DNA from: Hirudo medicinalis
Lineage: Eukaryota > Annelida > Clitellata > Hirudinida > Hirudinidae
Assembly (NCBI GenBank): GCA_011800805.1
Contig: MPNW01000008.1
Span: forward strand, 148,405 to 212,404
Reading direction: 5' to 3'
Length of the DNA: 64,000 nt
The notes under the pieces are model-generated. The model was not told the DNA's origin, searched no databases, and saw only the letters and a list, made by a program, of their open reading frames with translations. Shown one piece after another: positions 36,817-49,275 of this stretch; the stretch's first letter is position 1, and every line of letters starts with the position of its first letter. A program made the translations under genes and the position numbers.

Positions 36817-37911
36817 TTAGATAAATAACATCAAATAATGATTCCAAAAGCGGCAATATTTCGCTCTAGGTCGTCGGGTCAAGGTAACTTTCACCTCGTT
36901 AATATTCAAGAGAGCATAAACATGGGTGTCTGCTTCATTAATCATAAGTTGAAAACAACGTAATTTGTAAAGGTCAGCGACCTCCATACAAAATAATACA
37001 TTATAATGCTTGGCGCTGCTTTTTGTTATTGTAACTTTATCGATATTAACGTTTTTCGGATTTTCTGGTTTTCCTTGCAGTTGGCTCATTAGTGATTTGG
37101 TTGCGCCTACTCCACATCTCCCCTCATTTATAACATTAAATTCTAGTAAACAAAAATAAAAAAGCGTTGTTATAGTTTTCACGTATCTATTTTACTGGCG
37201 CAGCAATATGATGGAACAACTCAGCGAAAACAAATCGAACCTCATAAATGTGATCACTAATTACGCGCCTAATTTTCCGACGTAAGCCCTGCATTCCTGT
37301 TTATTATATTTTTATTTACAAACATTTTCTTTACACAGTCTTACTGCTTATCACCTACATAATACTCTGCTGTTTCTTAATTAAGTTGGACAAGTTAACA
37401 CACAAACATAGTGTCAAGACCGTATTCGAACATGCTCTCGATCGATTTAATGACAGATGTGAAGTTAGTGTTGGCGCAGGCAGCTCACACGTGGGACTCA
37501 CAAATGTTTTATTCCGTGACATCGGAGAAAAAACAGAAAGGTCATAAATAAGATTGAAGCTAGAATAGCCATTACAAATTAGTAAATCATCAGACCTCTC
37601 TATGTAGTATATTCGCTAAAAGTCGAGGGGCAGACCACGGCAAATGAGAAACAAAAGGAGAAACACCCTTGTAACAAAATTCAATCAACAATTAGCTTGC
37701 ATTTAAAAAATATGGGACAAAGTCATTATCACGAACACAGAACCATCTCTAAACGTTCCAACGACATTTGATGTTATTTCTTATTGCTGAATATTTTTGA
37801 TCGTCCACGTTCGCTAGATTTCTTCTCAGATTTGGATTTGAATTTGTTGTCTAGGAGCTCACCAGGATGGGTGGTTACTAACAGCATTAACATAAAGCAT
37901 AAACACCTCAT
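36817..37911 (-). CDS. Small secreted four-cysteine protein, unrecognised
   Basis: A two-exon model on the minus strand: exon 1 at 37863-37911, exon 2 at 36817-37142. A strong donor (G|GTGAGC) and an acceptor with a good pyrimidine tract (TTTTTGTTTACTAG) join in the same phase, giving 124 residues. Residues 1-16 (MRCLCFMLMLLVTTHP) look like a signal peptide. The mature part has four cysteines at about 26, 68, 79 and 113, with KVTITKSSAKHYNVLFCMEV, LYKLRCFQLMINEADTH and PRAKYCRFWNHY around them. I do not recognise the family. Its size and the positions of the last three cysteines are vaguely cystatin-like, but the QxVxG loop is absent. An in-frame upstream ATG (38130) would add 73 residues and bury the signal peptide, so I preferred the internal start. 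Confidence 0.5.
37208..37547 (+). pseudogene. Possible nested plus-strand gene fragment, frame broken
   Basis: Inside the intron of the secreted-protein gene, on the opposite strand. An ATG at 37208 opens 24 codons (MMEQLSENKSNLINVITNYA...) ending at a consensus donor (GAC|GTAAGC at 37281). An acceptor at 37338 (TTTACACAG) continues in phase as LTAYHLHNTLLFLN and then stops. The sequence immediately after, shifted by one base, stays open for 54 codons (KLDKLTHKHSVKTVFEHALD...) to a stop near 37547. It reads like one coding segment with a single-base disruption. The family is not recognised; it may be chance. Confidence 0.25.
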
Positions 37912-38709
37912 CACACAAAACGTTAAATTATACAATAAATACAAAGCTGCTGTTTTATCCAAATAAACATTTAAATAACAGCGGAGTATGGAGTAAGAAC
38001 CACTTCTAATTACCGGACAGAACCAAAGCACTAACCCAACGCTATCGACGTAAACATCGCTAATAATAGAATTACGACGAATACTCTGAATAGACGGAGA
38101 GGAATCTCCGAAAACAACAACGTTTTGCATCGATCTGACAAGACGCCATTTTGAACTTTTAGCTGCAACGTTAACATTTAAGCCTTTAAAAGGAGGCAGG
38201 TTAACCCAGCGAGGCCTCAGAACACACTAATCGTTTACCTCGAGATAGCCAATAAGGCCTTGCTTAATTGATGAAAATTTTAGTGGTACAAGTGATGCAG
38301 AAAAGTCTTCGAAAACGGACTACGGAGAATTCCGCTTCTTGCGATGGCAGCACGATTTCGAACCACGTTTAGTTGCGGAAGTACCGTGTCAGTCTAGTTG
38401 TGTAATGGGCGCTAATGTGCACTACCGCTATTCAGAATGCTGCTATCAAGAGAGCCCTTGTCACCCAAGACATTGAGCTTAGGATATGAACGAAAAAGCC
38501 AACAATCCCCATTAAGTCAATTAAACAAAAATTGATCAAAATTAAACGTTCTCAAATGATTAAATGACTCGCACAAATTGTAAAATGTACGAAACTGAAG
38601 CAACTCTTTTGTTTTCTCTTCCCAGTTATACAAAAGAACAATAAATTATGTGACAGCGCTAGACTGTCACGGCTCTTTTAAGATGGAAATGCGGATGAAT
38701 GGGTAGGGC
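37912..38709. other. Intergenic between secreted-protein gene and COMMD10
   Basis: No gene recognised. It contains the 5' flank of the secreted-protein gene and the 3' flank of COMMD10, both on the minus strand. An in-frame open extension of the secreted-protein exon reaches 38130. Confidence 0.4.
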
Positions 38710-41101
38710 TTAAGATGTCAGAATGTCGAGTTGTTGTTGAATGGTCTCTAGCTATAAACAAAGCAAATGAATGAAAATTAATTAGAAGAATAGGTAATGT
38801 TTTGTTAATAAATAATTTCTAAACCATCACCAATGAAAGAAGTTTATACTATGAGTTCTCAGAAGAGACCAAACTCATACCAAATTAGCTAACATCCACA
38901 AAGTAAACAACAGGGCAATGAAGCAACTAACTGAAAATTACAAAAGCAATAATTTCTATTTGGATGGCTTGAAGTAATTCTCAAAGCATAAATATGATCC
39001 AGTACAAGGGTCACATTTATGTGCACCTTATTTCACATGTTGACATACTGAGTGTGAATTGTTTGGAAGCAAATTGAAGCAAATTTATGTAGTTGACTTC
39101 ATCCAATTCTATTATTTTAATTTTGGCATAAATGACAAAGCTCGTGACAAACTTTAGGAAACGTCGAACGACTGTTTAAATCTGCAAAAGTTTCTCAAGA
39201 GTCCTCTTTTATACAACTTTTTGATTTGTTTTAATTGAAGTTGCTTTAATACAACTTTAAGTGCTCCTTAACACTAAATCCAGAATTGATTTTTAAAACA
39301 TTCATTAAAATTACCAAATTGAATTTGGTAAGGAAATAACAAGCTGTACAGTGACTATTTAAATTTGATTGAAAGAATGATAATTACTTGCTGGTAAAAC
39401 TCATAGAGTCGTTTGTGGTCAAATTCCAAGGAGATGACCTCAGTGCTCTGTTCAATAAAATGGGAATTCTAGCAAGCAATTCCATGAATACATTGCAAAT
39501 AACATGTGAATAAACACAAATTTCTGGTGCAACGATTTAGTAAGAAATAACAGCTCTCCGAATAGTGCAAACATTTGTAAATAATTAACATGCCCTAGTT
39601 ATTAACTAAACATACTTTAACAAATTTTTAAAATGCAGAGCAGACAACAAGCCATCATCGTACAATGATGCTGTCACAAATTAAATAACTAATAAACCAT
39701 TCTGGAATCATTTTTTCTTATCCCGAGGTCAAACATTGCATTGGGCTTGACATGAGAGGCAGAAGAGAGCGAGTCTCTGGCAAGGTCGAGAGACAGGGAC
39801 CAATCGACAGACGACAACCTCTTCCCAGCCAAAGTCAACTGCCTGGCCTTCAGCAGCAAGTCTTTTCTGTTACTACTCCAAACCCCAGAGAATGCATCAA
39901 TCTGTGCATTTGGAATGAGAGTAATTAATTTCTGTCTTTGAGAGATTTTCTCAATTCAAGCAAGCTTAACGAATGTCTGTTATGTCCCAAGTCATCCCTC
40001 CCTTTAATTGTTGAATTGATAGGGTTAGGGTTAGGTTATTAACAATAAATGTGATAAATGTTTTTAATTGTTAACCATAACCCATGCATGTTGTAAGCCT
40101 TTTGAGTCAACACACTAAATGTAACTTACGCTATTCTCTGAAAAGCCATGGCATGCTAGTTCATTCTTCATCGAAGCAGTTGACATGAGATGGTAGATAG
40201 CCTGGCATAGATTTGAAATTGTTATACAAGTTAGCTAATTTGGTTATGAACATAATGCATGATTAAAGAAATGTGTTGTGTCTTAACCTAGCTTGTATCA
40301 CTGCCAGTGATTCTCTAGAAACATGTGCTATTTAAAGAAGTGCCTCTGATATTGTATGGCTCTACAGAGTTATAACTGTTCTTGTTTTTAATTCTAAAAT
40401 GTGAATTCAGTTATATTAGAAACACAAGAATTGATAATTTATTTTAAAATTCCAAAGTGTTTATATAATAACAAAATATTGGATTAATTTAAATTACAGT
40501 AATCATGAAGTGTATTTTCTTGAATATTTAAAAGATAAATTCCTAGAGTAACCGTATTAAAAATGCTAGTTGATGTATCAGTAAATTTAAGTAATTAGGA
40601 GTTAATTTTAAATGCAAGCTTAATTCAGCCTCTAACATTCACCTGTTGAAATATGAGATGGCATAGCTTGCTGATGGATTCCAGTTCATTCCTTCCTTCC
40701 AAATTAAGCCCAGAAATAAATTTCAGTTCTTCATCAGAACTGAAAATGGCTTCCTCCTCGGAAACAAAATACATCAGTTATTAAAAATTGAAATCTAAAA
40801 CAAAAGAAATAGCACTTTTAGTTAACAAGCATCAGTATCACAATATCTAGTTGAACGTAACTTAATTAAATACATAAACGTTAATATGGTATTTAAATAC
40901 GTAGGCCTTTTTAGCTTTGCTAGGCAAAACACTAAGGTTAGCATATTAATATTTTTAGTACTTTTGATAGACACTTTTCGGCAATCTTCAGCAAGATAAC
41001 TGGAAGTTTTTCGCAATCGACATCATTTATTCGTTTGACAGCTTCTTTTAATCTTAAAAAAAAGGGCTCTTTTTACGCTGGAAAAAGACCGAATCAAACA
41101 T
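38710..41101 (-). CDS. COMMD10: COMM domain-containing protein 10
   Basis: Subunit of the COMMD/CCDC22/CCDC93 (Commander) complex that works in endosomal recycling. Exons read leftwards: about 40962-41101, 40643-40756, 40130-40201, 39698-39901, 39388-39447 and 38710-38751. The last five join in phase 0. The N-terminal part EAVKRINDVDCEKLPVILLK matches the COMMD10 N-terminal helix. The COMM domain is recognisable as LSSVDWSLSLDLARDS, then KPNAMFDLGI, then ISLEFDHKRLYEFYQQLETI and QQQLDILTS at the C terminus. The last exon encodes only 13 residues, as expected for the family's LETIQAQLDSL ending. The ATG at 41101 is followed by RKKSPFF, but the frame is lost by one base at an A8 run (41056-41063 on the plus strand). 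Either the start lies in another exon or a base is missing. Total about 200 residues, as in human. Confidence 0.85.
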
Positions 41102-41635
41102 GTTTTTACGACGCGGATTTCGCAATTACTTTCAGTAAATTTGCACCAACCCGACAAATCTATCCAATTCAAGTTTCGCTGTCTTCATTTTTGAGGTACT
41201 TCGAAACCTTTGAAATTGCTGAGCAGTTTAACACATGATATTACCCACATACGACTAAATCGACTTTCGGAAATTAATCGAAATTAAAAAATTTATCTTT
41301 GAAAAGAAATTTATAAAATCAATAAAAACACTGTCAAAATAACAAAATTTGTACGTGAAAAGTATGTGTTAGAAACAAGCTTACTGCTAGTGAACCTTAA
41401 TCTCACGCAAATGTTTACTAAATTGTCATATGATCGTCTTGAAAAGCTAATTATTACGCAATATTATTAGATTTTTTTCTTTAAACCAAAACTTTCTTTC
41501 TAAAATATTACTGTGATATTCAACTTTAATCTACAGGTTGCAAAGCCTTTACTAGTCGTGGGTGTGGCTGCTTAGTTGCGTGTTGGTTTGGTTTTAAAAT
41601 TCTCGGGTATTTGATCAATTTAACAGCCGCTATTT
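41102..41635. promoter_or_regulatory. Head-to-head region between COMMD10 and GLUT copy 1
   Basis: COMMD10 (minus) and the first sugar transporter gene (plus) start about 530 bp apart and diverge, so their promoters probably share this stretch. No core-promoter element stood out. If COMMD10 has a further upstream coding exon, part of this region would belong to it. Confidence 0.4.
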
Positions 41636-44600
41636 ATGGGTGAAACACAAGGAGACCCCCTTAAGGTACTGATATTGTTTGAATAATTTTTGATTTGGAT
41701 ATCATATATTTGATCGGTTTTTAATCTTCCCGAAGAAGGCCCCACGTGGTAGGTGAAGGTCAGGTGAATTAACTCGTAGCACGTATCTTATCGGAGAGTA
41801 GTGCATTTGTTATACTTGAAGTTCAATACGTTCAACAATAATTTTTGAGAGCTTGCTGCTTGCTGTTGTGTAGAAGAATGCGAAACGTTTGATAAGATCA
41901 CAAAAAAAATTCTTAATGGTAGATTAACAGAGGCTAATGCTTTATTTAATTTGATTCATTCCTTTAACACTTGTTGATGTAACATCCAGATTTGAGCGTT
42001 TAATATTGTTACGTCAAAGATGAGATGCTCTAAGCTAAGTGATAGAATTTCTTGGTTGAGCTTAATTATGGTGATTGGCGTTAAATTCGTTGCCTAATTG
42101 ACACTCTAGATGAATCAGCTAACAGCTGGGCTATTGTCAAATTACTTACAATTACGTTTTGCCTGCGTGATGCACATTAAGTCACCTTCAGCAGCATCTC
42201 AGGACAGATTCCATATCTGAATATCCTTGACCTTATCAGCTATCACTCATCTGATGTGGACCGTGGTTGGATAATATATAAGGCAAGTTGTTATTCAAGC
42301 GGCTCAGGAACACAGGTGTTAATTTTATTATCGATCAGGGAGCTTTCTTTTTTAGCGGCTTTCTTTCATCTTATTGGAAAAGAAAAGATATTGACTTTGA
42401 TTTGTAACATGGTAAACAACTTCTTAATTATTTCAACAATTTTGATGAAAGTCTTAAGAAAGTTTGCTATAATTTTGAAGCTTTGAAAAACATTCAAGAA
42501 TTAATTAAGTGCCAAAATAATTTTGTTTAGAAAAATATTTTTTAAGATAAGCTACATGAGCTTATTTTAATGAATCGTTACTTACATTTTATTGTGATCT
42601 TCAAAACAATTTACAGCCTTTTGCCAAATTCTTGATGCGATGTTTATAGTTTACAGGTCGGCCACATTCATAATTAGTAAGAAAGTAACATTAACTGCAT
42701 CCTGAGAAGTGTCATCAATTGAATGTTCTTTTTAATTGCTGAGATTAATGGCTATATCTTGAATTATATTCAAATTCAAAGAAATTTTTGTTTTGACAAT
42801 TTTAGTGAGGAGATGATGAGGCCATGTTTATTGTAAATGCATAAATGATGACGACCAAATAGAAATTGAACGTCGTTCTAAATTGTGTCGGAATAACGTT
42901 GTTAATTTTTCATTTAAAGCAAGCTAATTACTATAAACAATTCCTAGCAGAGGACATAATTTTCAAGATAAGGTGACGGTGATAATGAGTGCATGACTGT
43001 CCATTTTATGAGCTCATTTCTTTTAGGGAGATGAAGTCAAAGATGCAACTGCTTTGGAAAATATCCGGGATTCAAAGACAGGGGGATTTGTTGGAGCTGT
43101 ACGCACTAATGATGATCAGGGTCACACTGAAGAAGAGCTGAAACAGGTTTTTGTGTTTGAATAGTATTTTATTCTTGTACATCGCAATTCATTGTACATG
43201 CAATTCATTGTTGATGGTTTTTTCAATCAGGGATGGACGTGGACAGTCATATTTCTTGGGTTAATGATCACTATCAGCACTTCCTACCAGTTTGGTTATA
43301 ACATAGGTGTTCTAAACCAACCTGTTATCGTAAGTTTTGATTTAAGCAATAGGTTTTACTGTCATACTTAAGCATTTATAAAAACAATTGTTAACGCCGA
43401 TGACAGTTGGTCAAAGAATATCTCAACCAGTCTTATTCCGAGGTCTCGTCACATGACAATGGAACTAACGTGACTACCTATGTAAGCGAATACATGTTGA
43501 CTTCAATTTGGTCCCTGGTCACCACACTCTACGTCCTCGGTGGCATGATCGGAGCATTCTTTATAGGCTTCGTGGCAGACAGGTTTGGACGGTAAGCACC
43601 AAATGAGATTTATATAAACATTATTGTTCATTTATTCACAAGTCATAACTTTATTAATCACTAATAATTATAAAAATAATCTGTTTCTCCAGTAAAAAGT
43701 CTGTAATGTTGATGGCAACACCAGCATGTCTCGGGGCCCTGCTCAGTTATCTGTGTGTGATATGCCGTTCACCTTTATTGCTCCTCTTGGGACGATTTGT
43801 CACTGGAATAAATTGTGGTGAGTTGGTTTGATTGCATTTAAACAAAGCTGAGGTGAGAACTGTGCATAAATTGTTCTATTTAATAAATCACATCCTTAAA
43901 ATCACAATCTGCGGCTGGTTTTAGAAACTTATTCGTTCACAGGGGCTGCCACACAACTTGGGCCAATGTACCTGCTTGAGATCGTTCCTTTTAATCTCAA
44001 GGGAGCCATGGGGACCTGTCACCAACTTTTCATTACCATCGGCATCTTCACTGGAAGCGTTTTTGGACTTCGAGAGATTCTTGGTATTAGAATAATTTCT
44101 CTCTTACCTGCAATATCTTTAGCTTTCCTAGGGTGATGTGTAAATGTAATGTAGTTGGAATGAATAACTTGCCAGCAATAGGCTTTAATGTCATCGGGAG
44201 GGACATGAAAATATGAGTATGTGATGTAATTTTGTGATTCATTCACAAAATGATTAAACAAGTTATGTTCCACTCTTGCCAAATGTTTCTTTAGCTTTAT
44301 CAGTGATGATATTGTTATTGTAAGCTAAATTGTCAAGTATACTTTCAACAGGATCAGAATCATTGTGGCCAATTCTTCTTCTTTTAAATATCGTCCCTGG
44401 CATCCTCAGTCTCATCATCTTTCCTTTTCTTCCTGAGAGTCCCAGGTACCTCATGATGGTTCAAAAAGATAGAGTAGCTGCAGAGTCAGGTAGGTTATTA
44501 TTATTCATAAAATACTGTCATGTTTTATTGATGACGTTTGCTTAATTCACTTAATAGTCACATGAATTTCATATTTTAAAAGGAATTATGTTGTAGTGTG

Positions 44601-46453
44601 GGATGACTTTATGTGGTATTGGATTGCTGGATATTATTTACAGCTTTGCAGTGGCTCAGGAGGAAGTCTGATGTGTCGAAAGATATGAAAGAGATGGAGG
44701 ACGAGTCGCTGTCAGAAGAGGCAGAGAGTTTCACCATCATGAAGCTCCTCAGATCCTCAGACCTTCGTCCACCACTTCTTGTCGCCGTTGTTCTTCAACT
44801 TGCTCAACAGCTTTCTGGAATCAATGCTGTAAGTTCTCAAGCTGTTGCATGATTATCTAAATGTTTTCCATAATTGTAAATTGTCATATTATTATTATCG
44901 CATCAATTATCAAGTTGTCATTTTATGTTCAAGTCTTCTGCTGTTATTACAGATTTTCTTTTATTCTACTGGAATTTATGAAAGAGCAGGAGTCCAAGCA
45001 GATCTCATCCAGTATGCCAATGTTGGAACATGTGCAGTTAATGTCTTGATGACCATCATTGTTGTGAGTATGATCTATTGACACCTTATTAGCTTTCTAG
45101 TGGCCTTCATGATTAACTAGCTTCTTGGATTAAGGGCCACCATGCAATTGTTTACTGCAATAAATTACTTAAACTCAAAAAAGGCTGTCAACTTGTAACC
45201 ATAGAAATGGCATTAGTAGTTAGTTATAATAATAATATTAATATAATAGTTATAATAATAATAATAATATTAATATAATAGTTATAATAATATTAATAGG
45301 CATTTAAAAAAATTTTTTTGCTATTTTTTCTGATATGTGCTTTCACTTTAATTTAAATATGCATCTCTTCTGCAATTTCTAGGTGCCCCTGATGGATAGG
45401 GCTGGTAGAAGGATTTTATTGCTCTACCCCATGGCTGTCATGATCGCTGTTTTGGCTTTGATCACTGCTGCATTGAAGCTTCAGGTAGGGATGCTTTGAT
45501 TCTCATTGTATTTTTAATGTTTAATGATAATAATAATTTTTAATGTTGATTATATATTTATTTCATTGTTATTACAATTGCCATTAAAATTTCTTTTAAT
45601 ATTTTGAAATGCAGTCAACTTATTACTGGATGAACTTTGTCAGCATTGCATGCATCATTGGATATGTGATTTCCTTTGCCTTGGGATTAGGTAACTTTTC
45701 TGGTACATTTAATAGGTACATCACAGGTATTATGTCGGACTTAATTTACTTGGAATAATAAAAGATTATTATTAACGATCTATTATTTTATATTTCAAAT
45801 TTGTAAGAAGTATAGCTTTACTATAAGTAAATCACATTCACAGTAGGTTAGTTCAATTGGTGCATTCCTGCATGTGTTGATAAGAGGAATAGTTGTGGTG
45901 TGTTATGTTGGCAATCCAGCCTGCACTGCCATGGGGGTGCCTTGGGAAGTGATGCTTTCTAAATGCTTTTGAGGTTCTCATGCCCAGATATCTTGGAGAT
46001 GCAAAAAATCATTTAATTTGAGTTAAAATTAATGCAAATTTAAGTTCTAAAACATGTAACTTCCTCCAGGTCCAATACCCTGCATGATTACTGCCGAGCT
46101 CTTCAGACAGGGACCTCGCGCGAGAGCCATGAGTCTGTCGGGACTTGCCAATTGGATTTCCAATGCCATTGTTGCTATGGGGTTTGAGTTGGTGCAGGTA
46201 AATGCAGATCATGGTTAAGCATAAATCCTATATCTGCTTACATTCCTAACCTAATCTCTAGGCACTGGCAAAAGAATTTGTGTTCTTAATCTTCTTGGTC
46301 ATCATGGTGCTCTCCTTCATCTTCACCTACTTCAAAGTTCCAGAAACAAAAAATAAGACTTTTGATGAGATTGCCAACCAGTTCAAGTCTGGTCGGTCTG
46401 CATCCGACAGACCCCTGCTCGACAAGAGAGACAAGACACCTGCAATGGTCTAA
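41636..46453 (+). CDS. GLUT-family sugar transporter, tandem copy 1
   Basis: Facilitative hexose transporter of the major facilitator superfamily (SLC2A), plasma membrane, 12 helices. Thirteen exons: 41636-41665, 43027-43146, 43231-43329, 43407-43591, 43693-43817, 43943-44083, 44352-44489, 44644-44828, 44953-45063, 45383-45484, 45615-45690, 46070-46197 and 46262-46453, giving 543 residues. Motifs: glycosylation sites NQS and NGT/NVT in the first outer loop, DRFGRKK (about 142-147), PESPRYL (about 261-267), QQLSGINA (334-341), PLMDRAGRR (from about 380), [12 protein letters not shown] (438-449) and KVPETK (505-510). QQLSGINA is the class I (GLUT1/3/4-like) helix-7 signature. The Trp of GPIPW in human GLUT1 is Cys442 here. 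The tiny first exon ([10 protein letters not shown]) is inferred from its donor and matching phase. The polyadenylation signal is probably at 47592. Confidence 0.92.
45226..45299. repeat. (AAT)n imperfect microsatellite
   Basis: Imperfect ATA/AAT repeat with embedded copies of ATTAATATAATAGTTATAAT in the intron between exons 9 and 10 of GLUT copy 1. It is missing from copy 2. Confidence 0.8.
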
Positions 46454-48189
46454 GTGTAAAGAGCCTAGAGGGCTTTCTTATGTGGTTGTTTTTATGTTGG
46501 AATGTTTATGACAATTCATGGTGATGTTTACGTTGTTGGAATTCTTGTGCAGCGGCGTCCATTTTAAGGACATTTGTGTCACATTTTGATTGACGAGTTT
46601 GTCTACCTCCGCATAATTAAAATAACACTAGGGTAACCTTATCATGAATTATTGTCATCATACAACTTCCTGATGATGTTAAGCATGTCATTGTAGTTGA
46701 AGGTTATTGTTTGTTTGTGAATCACTTTCTTTACAGTTTGATGTTATTTTAATTTTCTGATTTTGTGTTGGATTTATCGAACCACGATTCATGCAAGCCA
46801 TTTGCAGTTGCCTACCTGAAGCAAACATGCTGATTTGAAATTGGAATGTGCCTGATTTTAATATTGCCCCTGCCAGGTGTTTGTTTAATGTTTTTCACAA
46901 GCTTCAAATTGACAAAGTAAATATTTTGAAATGATCAAGATATAATCCCTTCAGGGGTTTTTTGGTGCCAAGAAGAGCCATTTTTACTCATAAGTTGGTA
47001 TTCAACAGTATTCATTCTAATTGTGGCACTTGATTCATGTTTTAACTTAAAACAACTTTGTAGACAAATTTATTTCCAATTGTGCAATTCCTAATTTTTA
47101 TGACCAAAACATTTTGTAGTCCTTTTATACAATAACCTGCCATTTGGCTGGTAGGATAATGCTTTTGTTTCATTGGTTGTTACGTTAATATTATTGAGGT
47201 GCTAATGCGACCTCATTCACTCATATCAACATTGTGACATGATAATCTATGTGTGTCTGTCTACTCATTTACCAGAAGCTCCTCTAATGTTTTGTTTCTA
47301 ATTGGATTAAATGATTACTTGTACATTTTGTGTCAGTGATGTTATGTTTTTAACCTAACGTGTTCAATGCTCAACGTATTGTCGATGCCACTCACTGTAT
47401 CTATTGGTGTCGTAAGTCGTGTGTCATCTTAGGACTTAATGTCATACGTAATTCGACTCAACTTTTTGTCATTGTTCATTTACTAGCTTTTTTTTTTAGA
47501 CATTACCTTGAATATTGGGTGTTGTTTTTTCTCATTCAGTTTGAACGTTTGGATTGAATTTTAGATTTTGAGTTGTTTTGGACTGTCTGACAATAAAATA
47601 ATGATGTAATCTGATTCATATAAGTCTTTATTAAAAATGTCCAAAATGGAATGGTATGCGTAATACATAAGCACCTAAGTATGTTGAATAATTATCTGGG
47701 TAGCAGAACTAGGGGAGTGGGGGGTGGCATGACCATACGTGTGTTGTTTTAAGTATGTGAGAACCCCCAAACATTATTTTTTAGTAATGAGATGACGGAA
47801 GGTTCAAGCAATCGTCGACAAAGCAGTGTGGATGAGTCCAAGCACAGCATGATTAGTAATGTTTTTGATGAATTTTGTGGCGATGGGAGATTCGAACTTA
47901 CTCTATATTTCCTTGTTTTTCGATTAGTTCGCTCTTCTAGTGTTTTAGTGATGTTTGGCAGACGGGAGGTCCGCCTGTGCACTTCTTGTGTAGAGATAGT
48001 AACGATGTCCAGGCTTCTCGACAACAATCTTGTGACGAACATTTCATTCTGCTGTTTCCATTAGAACTTGATGTTCTTTGATGCAGTTCATTTTTATATA
48101 GTAAAACATTTAAAATGACCTTTTAACCTCACTCGACATATTTATTATCAATCAGCATCGCAATATTCATTGGTTTAATCAAGAAATTA
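46454..48189. other. 3' UTR and flank of GLUT copy 1
   Basis: About 1.1 kb of T-rich sequence after the stop codon leads to a clear AATAAA (47592-47597), so most of it is probably a long 3' UTR. From about 47600 to 48190 overlapping open frames occur on both strands (about 47750-48060), but neither shows a motif I recognise. Confidence 0.5.
47592..47597 (+). terminator. Polyadenylation signal, GLUT copy 1
   Basis: AATAAA hexamer about 1.14 kb after the stop codon of GLUT copy 1, the best candidate for its mRNA 3' end. It is followed within 30 bases by T-rich sequence. Confidence 0.5.
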
Positions 48190-48214
48190 AACATTAAAAT
48201 TAATTAAGAATGCA

Positions 48215-49275
48215 GTGAGCTCTGCAAGCGAAAATTATTCAGGAAGCCTTGTTGTTTCTCATATATATTATACAGTTCTCACATATTATACAGTTTGTGA
48301 AAACTTGTTCTTGTTTGCGGATGATACGAAAATATATAGAGTTATTAGCGAAGAGGAGGACCGCAACAAATTACAGGTAGATGTGGATAATGTAATTGAT
48401 TGGTTCAACAGATGGCAAATGAAAGTGAATGTGAATAAATATCGCGCACTTCATATAGGGGGACAACACCACTTAAATAAATAACAGTTATCAGACCTAG
48501 ATGGAGCAAAATACGAAATTCCAGTTCACGACTCTTTTACGGATCTTGGAATTATTTTAGACTCAGATTTAAAATTCAAAGCCTTTCACGGGTTAAGAAA
48601 GCTATCATGATGCTAACTATAATGGTAAGAGATTTTAGACATTTGTCGGATTTTGCTTTTGTGGGTTTTCACAAGTCTTTGGTGAGGTATGGAGTATGGA
48701 GTGCGGGTATGGAGCCCATATAGACAGGGATTGATTGATGTGATTGAAGGAGTTCAAAGAAGAGCTACAAAATTAAGACAATCTTGCAAGGAGCTCCCAT
48801 ACCAATCGAGATTGGAAAAATTGAAGTTGCCAAGTTTATGTTACAGAAGAAAAAGAGCTGATTTGATTTTGTTGTTTAAGTTGTTAACAAGTGAAATGAG
48901 AGATTTAGTTTGAACTTCCCTAGCTGTCTGTACATATACAAAAGCCAGAGGACATGAAAGAAAATTGATGACAAGGTTGGCCCACACAGATTGTAGGAAG
49001 TTTTTCTTTGGCAACAGAGTGGTTCAGGAATGGAACAGTTTGCCTCAGGATGTTGTGACGTCACAGGATGTTGAAAGTTTCAAGAAGAACTTGGACAGAT
49101 TTTTCGCCAACAGAATTTATAGTTTAGACTAAGAAGTTAACGTTCAAGTTTACTTTTGGTTTGTTTTGTTGGGTAAGGAGGCGTTTGCACCTTGCTAATA
49201 ATTTGTGTCATCGGTTTCGGCGAGGGGCCATTGGCCCGTGCTGATTTTTTATGATAATAATAATAAATAATAATA
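48215..49275 (+). mobile_element. Truncated non-LTR retrotransposon (LINE) with AAT tail
   Basis: The plus strand encodes the C-terminal half of a LINE reverse transcriptase, broken by frameshifts and a stop. The catalytic box reads FLFADDTKIY, followed by DWFNRWQMKVNVNK and HIGG, then FTDLGIILDSDLKF. After a frameshift come EYGVRVWSPYRQGLIDVIEG, then VQRRATKL and LPYQSRLEKLKLPSLCYRR. The end is AHTDCRKFFFGNRVVQEWNS, LPQDVV and VESFKKNLDRFF, stopping near 49132. This is the common CR1/jockey-like arrangement. The 3' UTR (GGCCATTGGCCCGTGCTGAT) leads into an (ATA)n tail at about 49252-49275, typical of such elements. 5'-truncated and inactive. Confidence 0.85.

Noticed and set aside
41742..41747. 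CACGTG E-box in intron 1 of GLUT copy 1 as a carbohydrate response element
   Set aside because: A single palindromic hexamer; the known carbohydrate response element needs two E-box-like halves five bases apart, and the second is missing.
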